Origin: CALJIC01 sp039805565
GTDB lineage: Bacteria > Chloroflexota > Chloroflexia > Chloroflexales > Roseiflexaceae
Assembly (NCBI GenBank): GCA_039805565.1
Contig: JBDLTZ010000214.1
Span: forward strand, 13,248-77,247
Direction: 5' to 3'
Length of the DNA: 64,000 nucleotides
The notes beneath the pieces are model-generated. The model saw only the letters and a program-made list of their open reading frames with translations. It was not told the DNA's origin and did not search any database. Positions 16,749 through 25,037 of this stretch are shown one piece after another. How positions within the stretch are numbered: position 1 is the stretch's first letter; the number at the start of each line of letters is the position of its first letter. The position numbers and the translations under genes are program-made.

Positions 16749-17789
16749 ATGCTGCTGGATCGCTACCGGACACTGCTGCCCGTCACGGAGCAGACACCTA
16801 TGCTCACCCTCGGCGAGGGCAATACGCCGCTCATCGCGGTGCCGCGCCTGGCCGCCGACATCGGTGTGCGCGAGCTGTACCTGAAGTTCGAGGGGATGAA
16901 TCCTACCGGGTCCTTCAAAGATCGCGGGATGGTCGTGGCCGTCGCCAAGGCGCTCGAGGCCGGCGCCCGCTCGGTGATCTGCGCCTCCACCGGCAACACC
17001 TCCGCCAGCGCCGCCGCCTACGCCGCCCACGCAGGGATCGAGGCGATCGTGGTGGTGCCCGCCGGCAAGATCGCGCTCGGCAAGCTCGCCCAAGCGCTGA
17101 TGTACGGCGCCCGCCTGCTGGTGATCGAGGGCAACTTCGACGCGGCCCTCAACATCGTGCGTGAGCTCTCCGACAAATACCCCGTCACGCTGGTGAACTC
17201 GGTCAACCAGGACCGCATCGAGGGCCAGGCCACCGCCGCCTATGAGATCGTAGACACGCTCGGCGCCCCCCCCGACGCCCTCTGCCTCCCGGTGGGCAAC
17301 GCCGGCAACATCACCGCCTACTGGCGCGGCTTCACCCGCTACCAGGCGGCCGGCAAGGCGGACCGCACGCCGCGCATGCTCGGCTTCCAGGCCGCCGGGT
17401 CCGCCCCGATCGTTCTGGGTCACCCGGTCGAGCACCCCGAGACCCTGGCCACCGCGATCCGCATCGGCAACCCCGCCAGCTGGTGCTACGCCCTCGACGC
17501 GCGCGACCAGTCCGGCGGGCTGATCGACGCCGTCACCGACTCGCAGATCGTGGCCGCCTGGCGCGACATGGCCCGCCTCGAGGGGGTGTTCTGCGAGCCC
17601 GCGTCCTCGGCAGGCGTGGCCGGGCTGCGGATGCTGGTGGAGCAGGGGCGCGCCGAGCGCGACGCCCGCTACGTCGCGGTGGTCACGGGCCACGGCCTGA
17701 AGGACCCCGGCCTGGCAGTAGAGCAGTTCGCTGCCCCGGCGCCTGTGGCTGCCGAGATGGGGGCGATCCTGAAGTGGCTGGGGTGGTAG
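16749..17789 (+). CDS. thrC: Threonine synthase
   Basis: 346 residues from the ATG at 16,749, 3 bp after a TGGAGGG ribosome site. PLP-dependent fold type II: the Schiff-base Lys57 lies in NPTGSFKDRGM; the substrate Ser/Thr-Gly loop is STGNTSAS; the cofactor phosphate loop is VGNAGN. It converts O-phosphohomoserine to threonine and phosphate, the last step of the pathway that aspartate kinase (18,006) starts. Length and motifs match the short bacterial ThrC class. Expression appears to be controlled by the leader-peptide attenuator in front of it. Confidence 0.93.
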   Translation: MLLDRYRTLLPVTEQTPMLTLGEGNTPLIAVPRLAADIGVRELYLKFEGMNPTGSFKDRGMVVAVAKALEAGARSVICASTGNTSASAAAYAAHAGIEAIVVVPAGKIALGKLAQALMYGARLLVIEGNFDAALNIVRELSDKYPVTLVNSVNQDRIEGQATAAYEIVDTLGAPPDALCLPVGNAGNITAYWRGFTRYQAAGKADRTPRMLGFQAAGSAPIVLGHPVEHPETLATAIRIGNPASWCYALDARDQSGGLIDAVTDSQIVAAWRDMARLEGVFCEPASSAGVAGLRMLVEQGRAERDARYVAVVTGHGLKDPGLAVEQFAAPAPVAAEMGAILKWLGW

Positions 17790-17797
17790 GCAGGAGC

Positions 17798-17874
17798 GAG
17801 TGCTGAGTGCTGAGTGTTGAGTGCTGAGTGTTGAGTGTTGAGTGTTGAGTGCTGAGTGTTGAGTGCTGAGTGCT
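17798..17874. repeat. Eleven-copy GAGTGYT tandem repeat, locus 3
   Basis: Eleven uninterrupted 7-bp units, GAGTGCT or GAGTGTT, just after the threonine synthase stop. GAGTGCTGAGTGCT is the reverse complement of AGCACTCAGCACTC, so this is the same family as the arrays at 861, 3,361, 24,054, 47,086 and 47,829 in the opposite orientation, and its most regular member. Confidence 0.9.
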
Positions 17875-18005
17875 AGGGATACAACAGTCCTACGTCATCA
17901 GTACCCGCGCGTCAGCGCAGAGCGGGGTATGGGGCGCAGCCCCGAAGAAAACCCTCACCAATCCGGCAGGATTAACAGTAGCCGATAGTTAGAGCGAGTG
18001 CGATA

Positions 18006-19406
18006 ATGGGCCTTCTAGTTATGAAGTTCGGCGGCACGTCGGTGGGCGGGGCCGCAGCGATCGGGGCGCTGGCGGGCATCGTGCGCGACCAGCGCGACGC
18101 GTGGGGCAGCGCGGCAGTGGTGGTCTCGGCAATGAGCGGCGTGACCGACATGCTGATCCGCGGCGCCACGACGGCGGCAGCGGGTGACCGCGAGACGTAC
18201 CCGACCCTGGCCCGACAGGCGCGCGAGAAGCACGCCGTGGCGCTGCGCGAGCTGGTGGGCGACACGGCGGACGCGGCCGAGGTGGGCGGGCAGATCGAGG
18301 CGCTGCTCGACGAGTTTGAGCTGCTGTGCCACAGCGTCGGCGTGCTGGGCGAAGTCTCCCCGCGCGCACTCGACGCCATCTCGGGCCTGGGCGAGCGCAT
18401 GAGCGTGCGCCTGGTGGCGGCGGCGCTGCGGGCGCGCGGCCTGGACTCCGAGGCCATCGACGCCTCCGAAATTGTCGTGACCACGGCGGACTTCGGTGCC
18501 GCCGTGCCGGTTTACCCGCAGACCCGCGACCGCACCCGCGCGCGGCTGCTGCCGCTGATCGAGCGCGGCGCCGTGCCGGTGGTCACCGGGTTCATCGGTG
18601 CCACCGAGGGCGGCGCGCTCACCACGCTCGGGCGCGGCGGCTCGGACTACAGCGGCGCCATCGTGGGCGCGGCCCTGGATGCCGACGAGGTGGCGATCTA
18701 CACCGACGTGGACGGCGTGATGACGACCGACCCGCGGCTGGTGCGCGAGGCGCGCATCATCGCGACCCTCTCGTACGCCGAGATGAGCGAGCTGGCGTAC
18801 TTCGGCGCCAAGGTGCTGCACCCGCGTACGATCCGGCCAGTGGTGGAGCGCAACATCCCGCTGCGCATCCGCAACACCTTCAACGCGCCCCACGAGGGCA
18901 CGCTGGTGGTGCGCGAGGCCGAGGCGGGCGGCAAACCCGTCAAGGCAGTCACGTCGATCAAGCGCATGAGCATGATCACCGTAGAGGGGCGCGGCATGAT
19001 CGGCGTGCCGGGTGTGGCCGCGCGCACCTTCGGCGCGGTCGCGGCCGCGGGGGCCAACGTGTTGATGATCTCACAGGCCTCCTCCGAGCAAAGCATCTGC
19101 TTCGTGGTGCCCACCGGCAACTCCGCGCAGGTGGTGCAGGCGCTCGAGGAGGGGCTCGGCGCCGAGATCGCCCGGCGCGACATCGACCGGATCTGGCCGC
19201 AGGACGACGTGGTGATTGTAACGGCGGTGGGCTCGGGGATGCGTGACACCCCCGGCGTGGCGGCCCAGGTCTTCGGGGCGCTGGCGGCGCGGCACATCAA
19301 TGTGGTGGCGATCGCGCAGGGCTCATCGGAGTGCGCGATCAGCGTGGTGGTGGGCGGTGCGGACGCCGATGAGGCGGTGCGGGCCATCCACGATTTGACG
19401 CTCTGA
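18006..19406 (+). CDS. lysC: Aspartate kinase
   Basis: 466 residues. The kinase signature VMKFGGTSVGG is at residues 5-15, the aspartate/ATP site is TLGRGGSDYSGAIVG, and TDVDGVMTTDPR closes the catalytic domain. Two ACT domains follow (from about residue 320, AAAGANVLMISQ and AARHINVVAIAQGSSE), the feedback-sensing region for lysine and/or threonine. It makes aspartyl phosphate, first step towards Lys, Thr and Met. Length fits a monofunctional long-form enzyme with no fused homoserine dehydrogenase. It lies downstream of threonine synthase, separated by the repeat array and ~130 bp, so it may have its own promoter. A G-rich hairpin follows the stop. Confidence 0.94.
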   Translation: MGLLVMKFGGTSVGGAAAIGALAGIVRDQRDAWGSAAVVVSAMSGVTDMLIRGATTAAAGDRETYPTLARQAREKHAVALRELVGDTADAAEVGGQIEALLDEFELLCHSVGVLGEVSPRALDAISGLGERMSVRLVAAALRARGLDSEAIDASEIVVTTADFGAAVPVYPQTRDRTRARLLPLIERGAVPVVTGFIGATEGGALTTLGRGGSDYSGAIVGAALDADEVAIYTDVDGVMTTDPRLVREARIIATLSYAEMSELAYFGAKVLHPRTIRPVVERNIPLRIRNTFNAPHEGTLVVREAEAGGKPVKAVTSIKRMSMITVEGRGMIGVPGVAARTFGAVAAAGANVLMISQASSEQSICFVVPTGNSAQVVQALEEGLGAEIARRDIDRIWPQDDVVIVTAVGSGMRDTPGVAAQVFGALAARHINVVAIAQGSSECAISVVVGGADADEAVRAIHDLTL

Positions 19407-19415
19407 CGAGGGTGC

Positions 19416-19442
19416 GCGAGGGGGGGACGTGCCCTCCCTCGC
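19416..19442. repeat. G-rich hairpin after aspartate kinase
   Basis: GCGAGGG (19,416-19,422) and CCCTCGC (19,436-19,442) form a stem 7 bp long; GAGGGT/ACCCTC further out can extend it. Part of the recurrent GGAGGG/CCCTCC-type hairpins found after genes in this window. No T-run follows. Confidence 0.45.
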
Positions 19443-19481
19443 CAACCACGGACCCTCGCACCAGCACAGAAAGACACCTCA

Positions 19482-20510
19482 GTGTCACTGATCGACGTGG
19501 AGAATCTCGAGAAAGTCTTCCAGGTGCCAGTGCGGCGAACCGGCCCGCTCGGCCCGCTGCGCACGCTCATCTCGCGTGAGCACCGCACCGTCCGGGCAGT
19601 CGACAGGGTCAGCTTCAGCCTCGCTGCCGGCGAGATGGTCGGCTATCTCGGCCCCAATGGTGCCGGCAAGTCCACCACCCTCAAGATGCTCACCGGCATC
19701 CTCGTCCCCAGCGGCGGGACCCTCTTTGTGGACGGCCGCGTGCCCCACCGCCAGCGCGTCGAGCACGCCCGCCGCATCGGCGTGGTCTTCGGGCAGCGCA
19801 CCCAGCTGTGGTGGGACCTGCCCACCGTCGAGTCATTCGAGCTCCTGCGCCACGTCTACCGCATCCCGCACGACCAGTGGCGCCGCAACCTGGACGCGTT
19901 CACCGAGCTGCTCGAGCTCGGCCCGTTCCTCGACACTCCGGTCCGCCAGCTCTCCCTCGGCCAGCGCATGCGCGCCGACCTCGCCGCCGCCCTGCTGCAC
20001 GACCCCGCGATCCTGTTCCTCGACGAGCCGACGATCGGGCTCGACGTGGTGGCCCGCGAGCGCATCCGCCAGTTCCTGCGCGAGATCAACCGCGACCGCG
20101 GCGTGACCGTCATCCTCACCACCCACGACCTCGGCGACGTCGAGCGCCTCTGCCGGCGCGTGGTGCTGATCGACCACGGCCGCGTGATCTACGACGGGGA
20201 CCTCGAGGCGCTGCGGGAGCGCTTCGGCCGCTGGCGCACCCTGGTGGTGGAGCTGGCCAGCGCTGAGGCCACCGCCGACATCGCGGCCCCCGGCGCCGAG
20301 CTCGCCCGCGTCGAGGGGCCGCGCGCGTGGCTGCGCTTCGACCGCCGCACGACCACCGCCGCCGCCCTGATCGCCTCCATCGCGGCGCGCTACCCCGTAC
20401 GCGACCTCACCGTCGAGGAGCCAGAGATCGAGGCGATCGTGCGCGACATCTACCAGAGCGGCAGCGCCGAGGAGCGCTCGCCCGCAGCCGAGGTGGAGAT
20501 TCTCCCCTAG
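19482..20510 (+). CDS. ABC transporter ATP-binding protein (ABC-2 type)
   Basis: 342 residues from a GTG at 19,482. Walker A is LGPNGAGKSTT, the Q-loop lies in VVFGQRTQLWWDLP, the signature is QLSLGQRMRADLAAAL, Walker B is AILFLDEPTIGLD, and the H-loop is LTTHDLGDVE. The FGQRTQLWWDLP phrase is typical of the exporter subfamily that works with ABC-2 permeases. The last ~100 residues form the usual accessory domain. No permease gene follows here, although in other genomes such ATPases are normally followed by one or two; the next gene encodes a receiver domain. The partner must lie elsewhere or be lost. Confidence 0.88.
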   Translation: MSLIDVENLEKVFQVPVRRTGPLGPLRTLISREHRTVRAVDRVSFSLAAGEMVGYLGPNGAGKSTTLKMLTGILVPSGGTLFVDGRVPHRQRVEHARRIGVVFGQRTQLWWDLPTVESFELLRHVYRIPHDQWRRNLDAFTELLELGPFLDTPVRQLSLGQRMRADLAAALLHDPAILFLDEPTIGLDVVARERIRQFLREINRDRGVTVILTTHDLGDVERLCRRVVLIDHGRVIYDGDLEALRERFGRWRTLVVELASAEATADIAAPGAELARVEGPRAWLRFDRRTTTAAALIASIAARYPVRDLTVEEPEIEAIVRDIYQSGSAEERSPAAEVEILP

Positions 20511-20537
20511 CGCGCTCCCCAACGCTGTGCTACCGTA

Positions 20538-20966
20538 GTGTTGAGGTGTACCGTGTCGCAGCCGACGATCCAACGCGTCCTGGTGGTCTACGATGATGCC
20601 GAGTCCCGGGCGTCCGCCGCTGAAGCGCTCGCAGGGGTGGGCCTCGATGTGATCGCATGCCACCCATCCGACGATGTACTGGCGGCGGCGGAGCAGCACG
20701 CACCGGACGCCATCCTGATCGACGTGCTCCTGCCGGATCAAGGCACCCAACGCGTGGTGAGCGCCCTGCGCACTCTCGCGCGCTTCGCCGCCATCCCGAT
20801 CGTCTATGACACGGCCAGTCTCACGCCGCACACCCCCGCCCCGCGCGAGGCGCTCGCCGCCCTCGCCGTCTTCCCCGACCTTTTCGACCCCGTCACGCGC
20901 TCTACCACAACCGCGTACGTGTGGCAGCGCTGGGCTGGTGAGCGCGCTGCTGCCACCGGCGCGTAG
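20538..20966 (+). CDS. Receiver-domain (CheY-like) protein
   Basis: 142 residues from a GTG at 20,538; a second GTG at 20,553 is equally possible. The receiver core is visible: VLVVYDDAES (acidic residues), DAILIDVLLPD with the likely phosphoacceptor Asp, and IPIVYDTAS. The beta5 Lys is not recognisable and the C-terminal part is rearranged, ending WQRWAGERAAATGA, so signalling by the normal switch is doubtful. It is a single-domain protein without an output domain. It follows the ABC ATPase by 27 bp on the same strand. Confidence 0.7.
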   Translation: MLRCTVSQPTIQRVLVVYDDAESRASAAEALAGVGLDVIACHPSDDVLAAAEQHAPDAILIDVLLPDQGTQRVVSALRTLARFAAIPIVYDTASLTPHTPAPREALAALAVFPDLFDPVTRSTTTAYVWQRWAGERAAATGA

Positions 20967-21067
20967 CTGGCGCGAGTGTGCTATACTCCCCCCCACGCAC
21001 CCGCTGAGCGCGGGCCGTGGCGCGCCGGCGGCCGCCACGGACTCCCACGACACCGCAGCAGCGACAC

Positions 21068-22822
21068 ATGAGCGATGTACCAGTGAACGAGCGCGTGCCC
21101 GCGCTGATCGAGCAGGGAGCGACCGCGCTTCGGGCGGGGGACCGGGTGCGCGCCCAGGAGCTTCTCGCCCAGGCCCTCCGCCTCGACCCGCGCAGCGAGC
21201 GCGCCTGGCTCTGGATGTCGGGCGTCGTCACGAGCCCTGACCAGCGCCGCCAGTGCCTCGAGCGAGTCCTGGCGATCAACCCGCAGAGCGAGGCCGCCCA
21301 CCGTGGGCTCGCGGCCCTTGGCCAGGGTTCACCGCCGGCGCCGGCCCGGCCCCAACCTCAGCCGGCAGCGACCTATGACCCGCTCGCGCCCCAGCCCGGC
21401 CCTACCTCGCAGCCGGCAGTGCCCTACGACCCGCTCGCGCCCCAGTCCGCCCGCGAAAGAGCCGCCGAGCCGGCCGTGCCCCAGCCCGGCCCTACCCCGC
21501 AGCCACCCCGCCGCATCTCGCTGACCCCTGAGGCCCTCGGAGAACGCGCGACCCCGGAGCGACCCGCGGCGGAGGATACGCCGCCCACAGCTGCTCCACG
21601 CCCCGCCGCCTCCGCCGACCCGCTGGCATCGCTGCGGCCCCAGGCCCAGCAGCGCGGCAGCTCCCTGTTTCGCAGGGCCCCTAGCACGCGCGCCACCCCT
21701 ACGCCTCAGGCGCCTCCCGAGCAGGACCAGCGGCAGAGACGGCTGCGCTCGACGCTGCTCGGCCTCACAATGATCGCTCTGGTGATCGGCCTGCTGATCG
21801 GCGTGGCCTACCTGCTCAACCAGGGCGCGATTCAGGAGTCCGCCGCGCTGCCGACGCCTCTCCCGGCGACGGCGCCCGCCACCGCCGCGCCTACCGCCGC
21901 CGCGACGCCCGTGCCCACAGCTGAGCCCACCTCCGCAACGCCCGCCCCCGACGTCTCCGACGCCATCGCGGATGGCGAGGAGCTGGCCGCCGCAGGCGAC
22001 TACGAGGGTGCCATCGCGCAGTTCACCGCTGCCATCGAGGCCAACCCGGCGTCCGGCGAGGCGTACCTCGGGCGCGGCACGGCGCGCTTCGAGCTCCAGC
22101 AGTACCAGACGGCGATCGAGGACTTCGACGCCGCCATCGCGCTCGAGCCCGACGAGGCAGCCGCCTACAACGGCCGTGGTCGGGCAAAGCTCCGACTCGA
22201 CGACTTCGACGGCGCAGTGGCCGACTTCACCGCCGCGATCGAGCGCGACCCGAGCGTCCCAATCTTCTTCGTGCGGCGCGCCGTGGCCCGCGAGCAGGCT
22301 GGCGATATCGAGGGCGCCCTGGCCGACTACGACGAGGCGCTGCGGCTCGACCCAGCCTCGGTCGAGGCGCACTACAACCGCGGCCTGACTCACGAGTTCG
22401 CCGGCAACACCGAGGCCGCACTGGCCGACTTCGACCGAGCGATTGAGCTGGACGATTCGCACCTGCCGAGCTACCTGGCGCGCGGCCGGCTGCGCCTGGG
22501 AGCGGCCGAGCTCGAGGGCGCGCTGGCGGACTGCACGCGGGCGCTCGAGCTGGATGACGCGAACGTCGATGGCCTCGGGTGCCGCATCAGCGCCAACCGC
22601 GAGCTCGGAAACACCCAGGCCGCGCTGGCCGACCTCGACCGCCTGCTGGAGCTACAGCCGGACGACCCCGCCCTGCTGCGCGACCGCGGCGAGCTGCGCG
22701 CGGCGAGCGGCGACGCCGAGGGCGCGCTCGAGGACTACCGGCGCGCCGCCGAGCTCTTCGAGCAGCGCGGCGCGACCGAGGAGCTGGAGGAGGTCCAGCG
22801 GCGCATTGCAGAGCTGGAGTAG
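21068..22822 (+). CDS. Membrane-anchored tetratricopeptide-repeat protein
   Basis: 584 residues. The first ~85 residues form TPR-like helices (ALRAGDRVRAQELLAQALRL, AWLWMSGVV, CLERVLAINP), a wording common in Chloroflexota. A Pro/Ala/Gln-rich disordered region (about 90-225) leads to one transmembrane helix near 235-257 (GLTMIALVIGLLIGVAYLL). After an Ala/Pro/Thr linker come about eight TPRs (GDYEGAIAQFTAAIEANP and similar) to the C-terminus. The cytoplasmic N-terminus and external repeats suggest a scaffold for protein complexes. A TATACT at 20,979-20,984 is a likely -10. The next gene starts 6 bp after the stop. Confidence 0.85.
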   Translation: MSDVPVNERVPALIEQGATALRAGDRVRAQELLAQALRLDPRSERAWLWMSGVVTSPDQRRQCLERVLAINPQSEAAHRGLAALGQGSPPAPARPQPQPAATYDPLAPQPGPTSQPAVPYDPLAPQSARERAAEPAVPQPGPTPQPPRRISLTPEALGERATPERPAAEDTPPTAAPRPAASADPLASLRPQAQQRGSSLFRRAPSTRATPTPQAPPEQDQRQRRLRSTLLGLTMIALVIGLLIGVAYLLNQGAIQESAALPTPLPATAPATAAPTAAATPVPTAEPTSATPAPDVSDAIADGEELAAAGDYEGAIAQFTAAIEANPASGEAYLGRGTARFELQQYQTAIEDFDAAIALEPDEAAAYNGRGRAKLRLDDFDGAVADFTAAIERDPSVPIFFVRRAVAREQAGDIEGALADYDEALRLDPASVEAHYNRGLTHEFAGNTEAALADFDRAIELDDSHLPSYLARGRLRLGAAELEGALADCTRALELDDANVDGLGCRISANRELGNTQAALADLDRLLELQPDDPALLRDRGELRAASGDAEGALEDYRRAAELFEQRGATEELEEVQRRIAELE

Positions 22823-22828
22823 CCGCTT

Positions 22829-24034
22829 GTGGTAATCGACGCCCACATCCACTACACGCCCCCCGCGCTGCGCGTGCGCCTCCCCGAGCTCGTGGCCCGC
22901 GAGCCCTACTGGGGTATGCTGCTCGGCGGCCCATCAGGGTTGAGCATCCAGGGCTGGGCCGACGCCGAGCGCATGATCGCCGACATGGACCGCGCGGGGG
23001 TCGACCGGGTGGTGGTGCAGGGGGAGTACTACCAGCGCCACGAGTCGTGCGTGGCGCGCAACGACGAGAGCCTGGAGCTGGTGCGGCGCTACCCCGGTCG
23101 GGTTGCGGCCTTCGCCGTGCTCCAGCCGCTCGCAGGAGCGCAGGCCCTCTCTGAGCTCGAGCGCTGCGCGGCGGGTGGGCTCTGCGGCGTGGGCGAGCTC
23201 AACCCCTACGCGCAGGGCTTCGCGCTAGACGAGCCGGCGTTCCTCACGGTGGTGGAGACCTGCATCCGCCTCGGCCTACCGCTGCTGCTGCACGCCAACG
23301 AGGAGGTCGGGCGGGCCTACCCCGGCAAGGCCACCACGCCCCTGGCGCACTACTACGCCCTGGCGGTGCGCTACCCCGAGCTCAGGCTGGTGCTGGCCCA
23401 TTGGGGAGGCGGCCTGTTCCTCTACGAGATCATCCCTGGCGTCCGCCGCGAGCTCGCCAATGTCTGGTACGACACCGCCGCCTCGCCGCTGGTCTACCCC
23501 ACCGACGCGATCTTCCGCGCGGCGCTTGGGTGCGTGGACTACCGCAAGATCCTGTACGCCTCAGACTACCCGCTGCTGATCTTCCCGCGCGAGCAGGCCG
23601 AGCCGGACTTCCGACCCTTCTTGCGTCAGATCGACGCGCTCGGGCTGGACGAGGCGGCGCGCGCGGATATTCTGGGCGGGAACGCGGCCCGGCTGCTGTG
23701 GGGCGCGGATCGGGCGCCGGCGACTGGGGACCAAGGACGAAAGATCGAGGACCGAACAGCGGCGACCGACGACCGGCGACCGGGGGCGGTCACGCTCGCC
23801 CCTGCGCCGATCACCGCGCGCGGCTCGGTGGCCCTGATCGCAGCCGCGCACCCGACGACGCGCGCGGTCTTCGAGCGCCACGCCATCCCCTGGCGCGACA
23901 CGCCCGTGCCGTTCTGGGAGCCCATCGGGCAGGCAGCGGCGGCGCGCGGCTACGGGGAGACCGAGCTGCGCGCGCTGCTCGCCGAGCTCAACGAGGCCAC
24001 GGGACCAACTGACAGCATCACGCCAGGCTCATAG
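22829..24034 (+). CDS. Amidohydrolase fused to a DUF1858-like domain
   Basis: 401 residues from a GTG at 22,829. Residues 1-292 are an amidohydrolase of the amidohydrolase_2 type: DAHIHY gives the metal HxH (H6, H8), LLHANEE a third His, LVLAHWGGG a fourth, and ILYASDYPL the catalytic Asp. It likely hydrolyses or decarboxylates a cyclic or aromatic acid. Residues ~295-325 (DQGRKIEDRTAATDDRRPG) are translated repeat DNA forming a linker. Residues ~330-395 (VALIAAAHPTTRAVFERHAIPW) resemble the small DUF1858/ScdA-N helical domain but lack its usual Cys. It may be cotranscribed with the TPR gene 6 bp upstream. Confidence 0.8.
   Translation: MVIDAHIHYTPPALRVRLPELVAREPYWGMLLGGPSGLSIQGWADAERMIADMDRAGVDRVVVQGEYYQRHESCVARNDESLELVRRYPGRVAAFAVLQPLAGAQALSELERCAAGGLCGVGELNPYAQGFALDEPAFLTVVETCIRLGLPLLLHANEEVGRAYPGKATTPLAHYYALAVRYPELRLVLAHWGGGLFLYEIIPGVRRELANVWYDTAASPLVYPTDAIFRAALGCVDYRKILYASDYPLLIFPREQAEPDFRPFLRQIDALGLDEAARADILGGNAARLLWGADRAPATGDQGRKIEDRTAATDDRRPGAVTLAPAPITARGSVALIAAAHPTTRAVFERHAIPWRDTPVPFWEPIGQAAAARGYGETELRALLAELNEATGPTDSITPGS
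23715..23790. repeat. CCGACGACC-type repeat inside the amidohydrolase frame
   Basis: A run of degenerate GACGAAAG, GACCGA, GACCGACGACC and GGCGACC units, about 75 bp, sits in frame between the two domains of the amidohydrolase. Related runs lie inside the radical SAM gene (33,095-33,175) and, in opposite orientation to the gene, inside the glycosyltransferase gene (46,203-46,310). Confidence 0.7.
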
Positions 24035-24053
24035 GCGACCGAGAGCACAAAGA

Positions 24054-24120
24054 GCACTCAGCACTCAGCACTGCCCTCACGACGCAGCACTCAGCACTCA
24101 GCACTGCCCTCACGACTCAA
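24054..24120. repeat. ACTCAGC heptamer array with 30-bp higher-order repeat, locus 4
   Basis: Two identical 30-bp blocks (24,054-24,083 and 24,087-24,116), each three GCACTCA-type heptamers followed by CTGCCCTCACGAC, separated by GCA. It fills the gap between the convergent amidohydrolase and cupredoxin genes. Confidence 0.88.
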
Positions 24121-24129
24121 GCCTGGGCC

Positions 24130-24510
24130 CTACCGTCTCACAACCACCCGTACGCGCTGGCTGCTGTGCAACGTGCACATCATGTCGAAGGTGCCGGGAT
24201 TGGTGTAGCGCTGCACGAAGCGCTGGCCGGGCTCGATCTTGAACGGGCCGATCGTCACCGCGGCGCTGTCGTCGTTGCGGATCACGAGCGTGTCGTGCGT
24301 GCTGAGGTCCAGCTCGATCGTGCCCGGCAGCACCGACACCTCTTCGCCTGCGGCCATGCGCTGCGCGGTGCCCGGGGGGACTGTGAAGACCAACTGGCGG
24401 CTCTCGGCCCGCCACGCGCTCCACTGCCACGCGCCGAGCCCCAAGGCCAGCGCGGCCAGCAGCCCAAATCCCACGGCAGCCATCCGGCGCGGAGATTGCC
24501 ACGATTTCAT
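24130..24510 (-). CDS. Membrane-anchored cupredoxin-like protein
   Basis: 126 residues from the ATG at 24,510. One N-terminal transmembrane helix (residues 11-33) anchors a small beta-barrel facing outward. The C-terminal FDMMCTLHSSQRVRVVV has the Cys112-His115 copper loop of blue-copper proteins, though the spacing to a methionine is not clear, and the upstream His (expected near NDDSAAVTIGPF) is missing. Copper binding is plausible but not certain. It lies 72 bp after the PCu(A)C gene on the same strand, last in the copper group. Confidence 0.72.
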   Translation of the reverse strand: MKSWQSPRRMAAVGFGLLAALALGLGAWQWSAWRAESRQLVFTVPPGTAQRMAAGEEVSVLPGTIELDLSTHDTLVIRNDDSAAVTIGPFKIEPGQRFVQRYTNPGTFDMMCTLHSSQRVRVVVRR

Positions 24511-24581
24511 GGAATACTGCCTGCCCGCGGGCGCGCAGTGCACAGAGCGTATCTGGCCGCGCGCCCGCGTGGTTATATCAC

Positions 24582-25037
24582 CTACTGATTACGAACATCC
24601 GCCATCACATCCACCTCACCCGCGTTCTGGAAGCGCAACGTCAGCGGGATCCGGTCGCCGGCCTTCAACTCGCCGTTGAGACCAATCATCATGACGTGGA
24701 AGCTGCCGGGCTTCAGCTCGACCTGCCCACCGGCCGGGATGTCGATGCCCTCCACTGGCCGCATCGCCATCACACCATTATTGTTCTCCACCGTATGCAG
24801 CTCGAGCGCACCGGCCACGTCGCCGCTCACACCCACCAGACGATCCGCCTGGCCGCCGATATTGCTGAGGATCATATAGGCCGCTCCGTTGCCTTCCTGG
24901 GCCGGCCGAGCCCACGCGCCGGAGACCGAGATCCCGACACCCACAGTGCTGCCGCCATTCTGCACCGGCAGCGCCTGCGTACACCCCGAGAGCATGATCC
25001 CAACCGCGGTCAGAAGCGCGAGAATGAACCGTCGCAT
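24582..25037 (-). CDS. PCu(A)C-type copper chaperone, lipoprotein
   Basis: 151 residues. A signal with lipobox LSGC (Cys19) marks a lipoprotein on the outer face of the membrane. The copper motif is intact: His81, Met90/Met92, then His114-x-Met116, matching H-(M)X10-M-X21-H-x-M. The family delivers Cu(I) to the CuA site of cytochrome oxidase, together with Sco. The ATG overlaps the stop of the upstream sco gene as TGATG, so translation is coupled. Confidence 0.92.
   Translation of the reverse strand: MRRFILALLTAVGIMLSGCTQALPVQNGGSTVGVGISVSGAWARPAQEGNGAAYMILSNIGGQADRLVGVSGDVAGALELHTVENNNGVMAMRPVEGIDIPAGGQVELKPGSFHVMMIGLNGELKAGDRIPLTLRFQNAGEVDVMADVRNQ

Noticed and set aside
17798..17874. Replication origin iterons
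   Set aside because: The 7-bp units are too short and too regular for DnaA or Rep sites, and no replication gene lies nearby; the same units occur at five other gene borders.
24054..24120. CRISPR array at the 30-bp repeat
   Set aside because: Only two 30-bp copies separated by 3 bp, themselves made of heptamers, and no spacers or cas genes. A tandem repeat.
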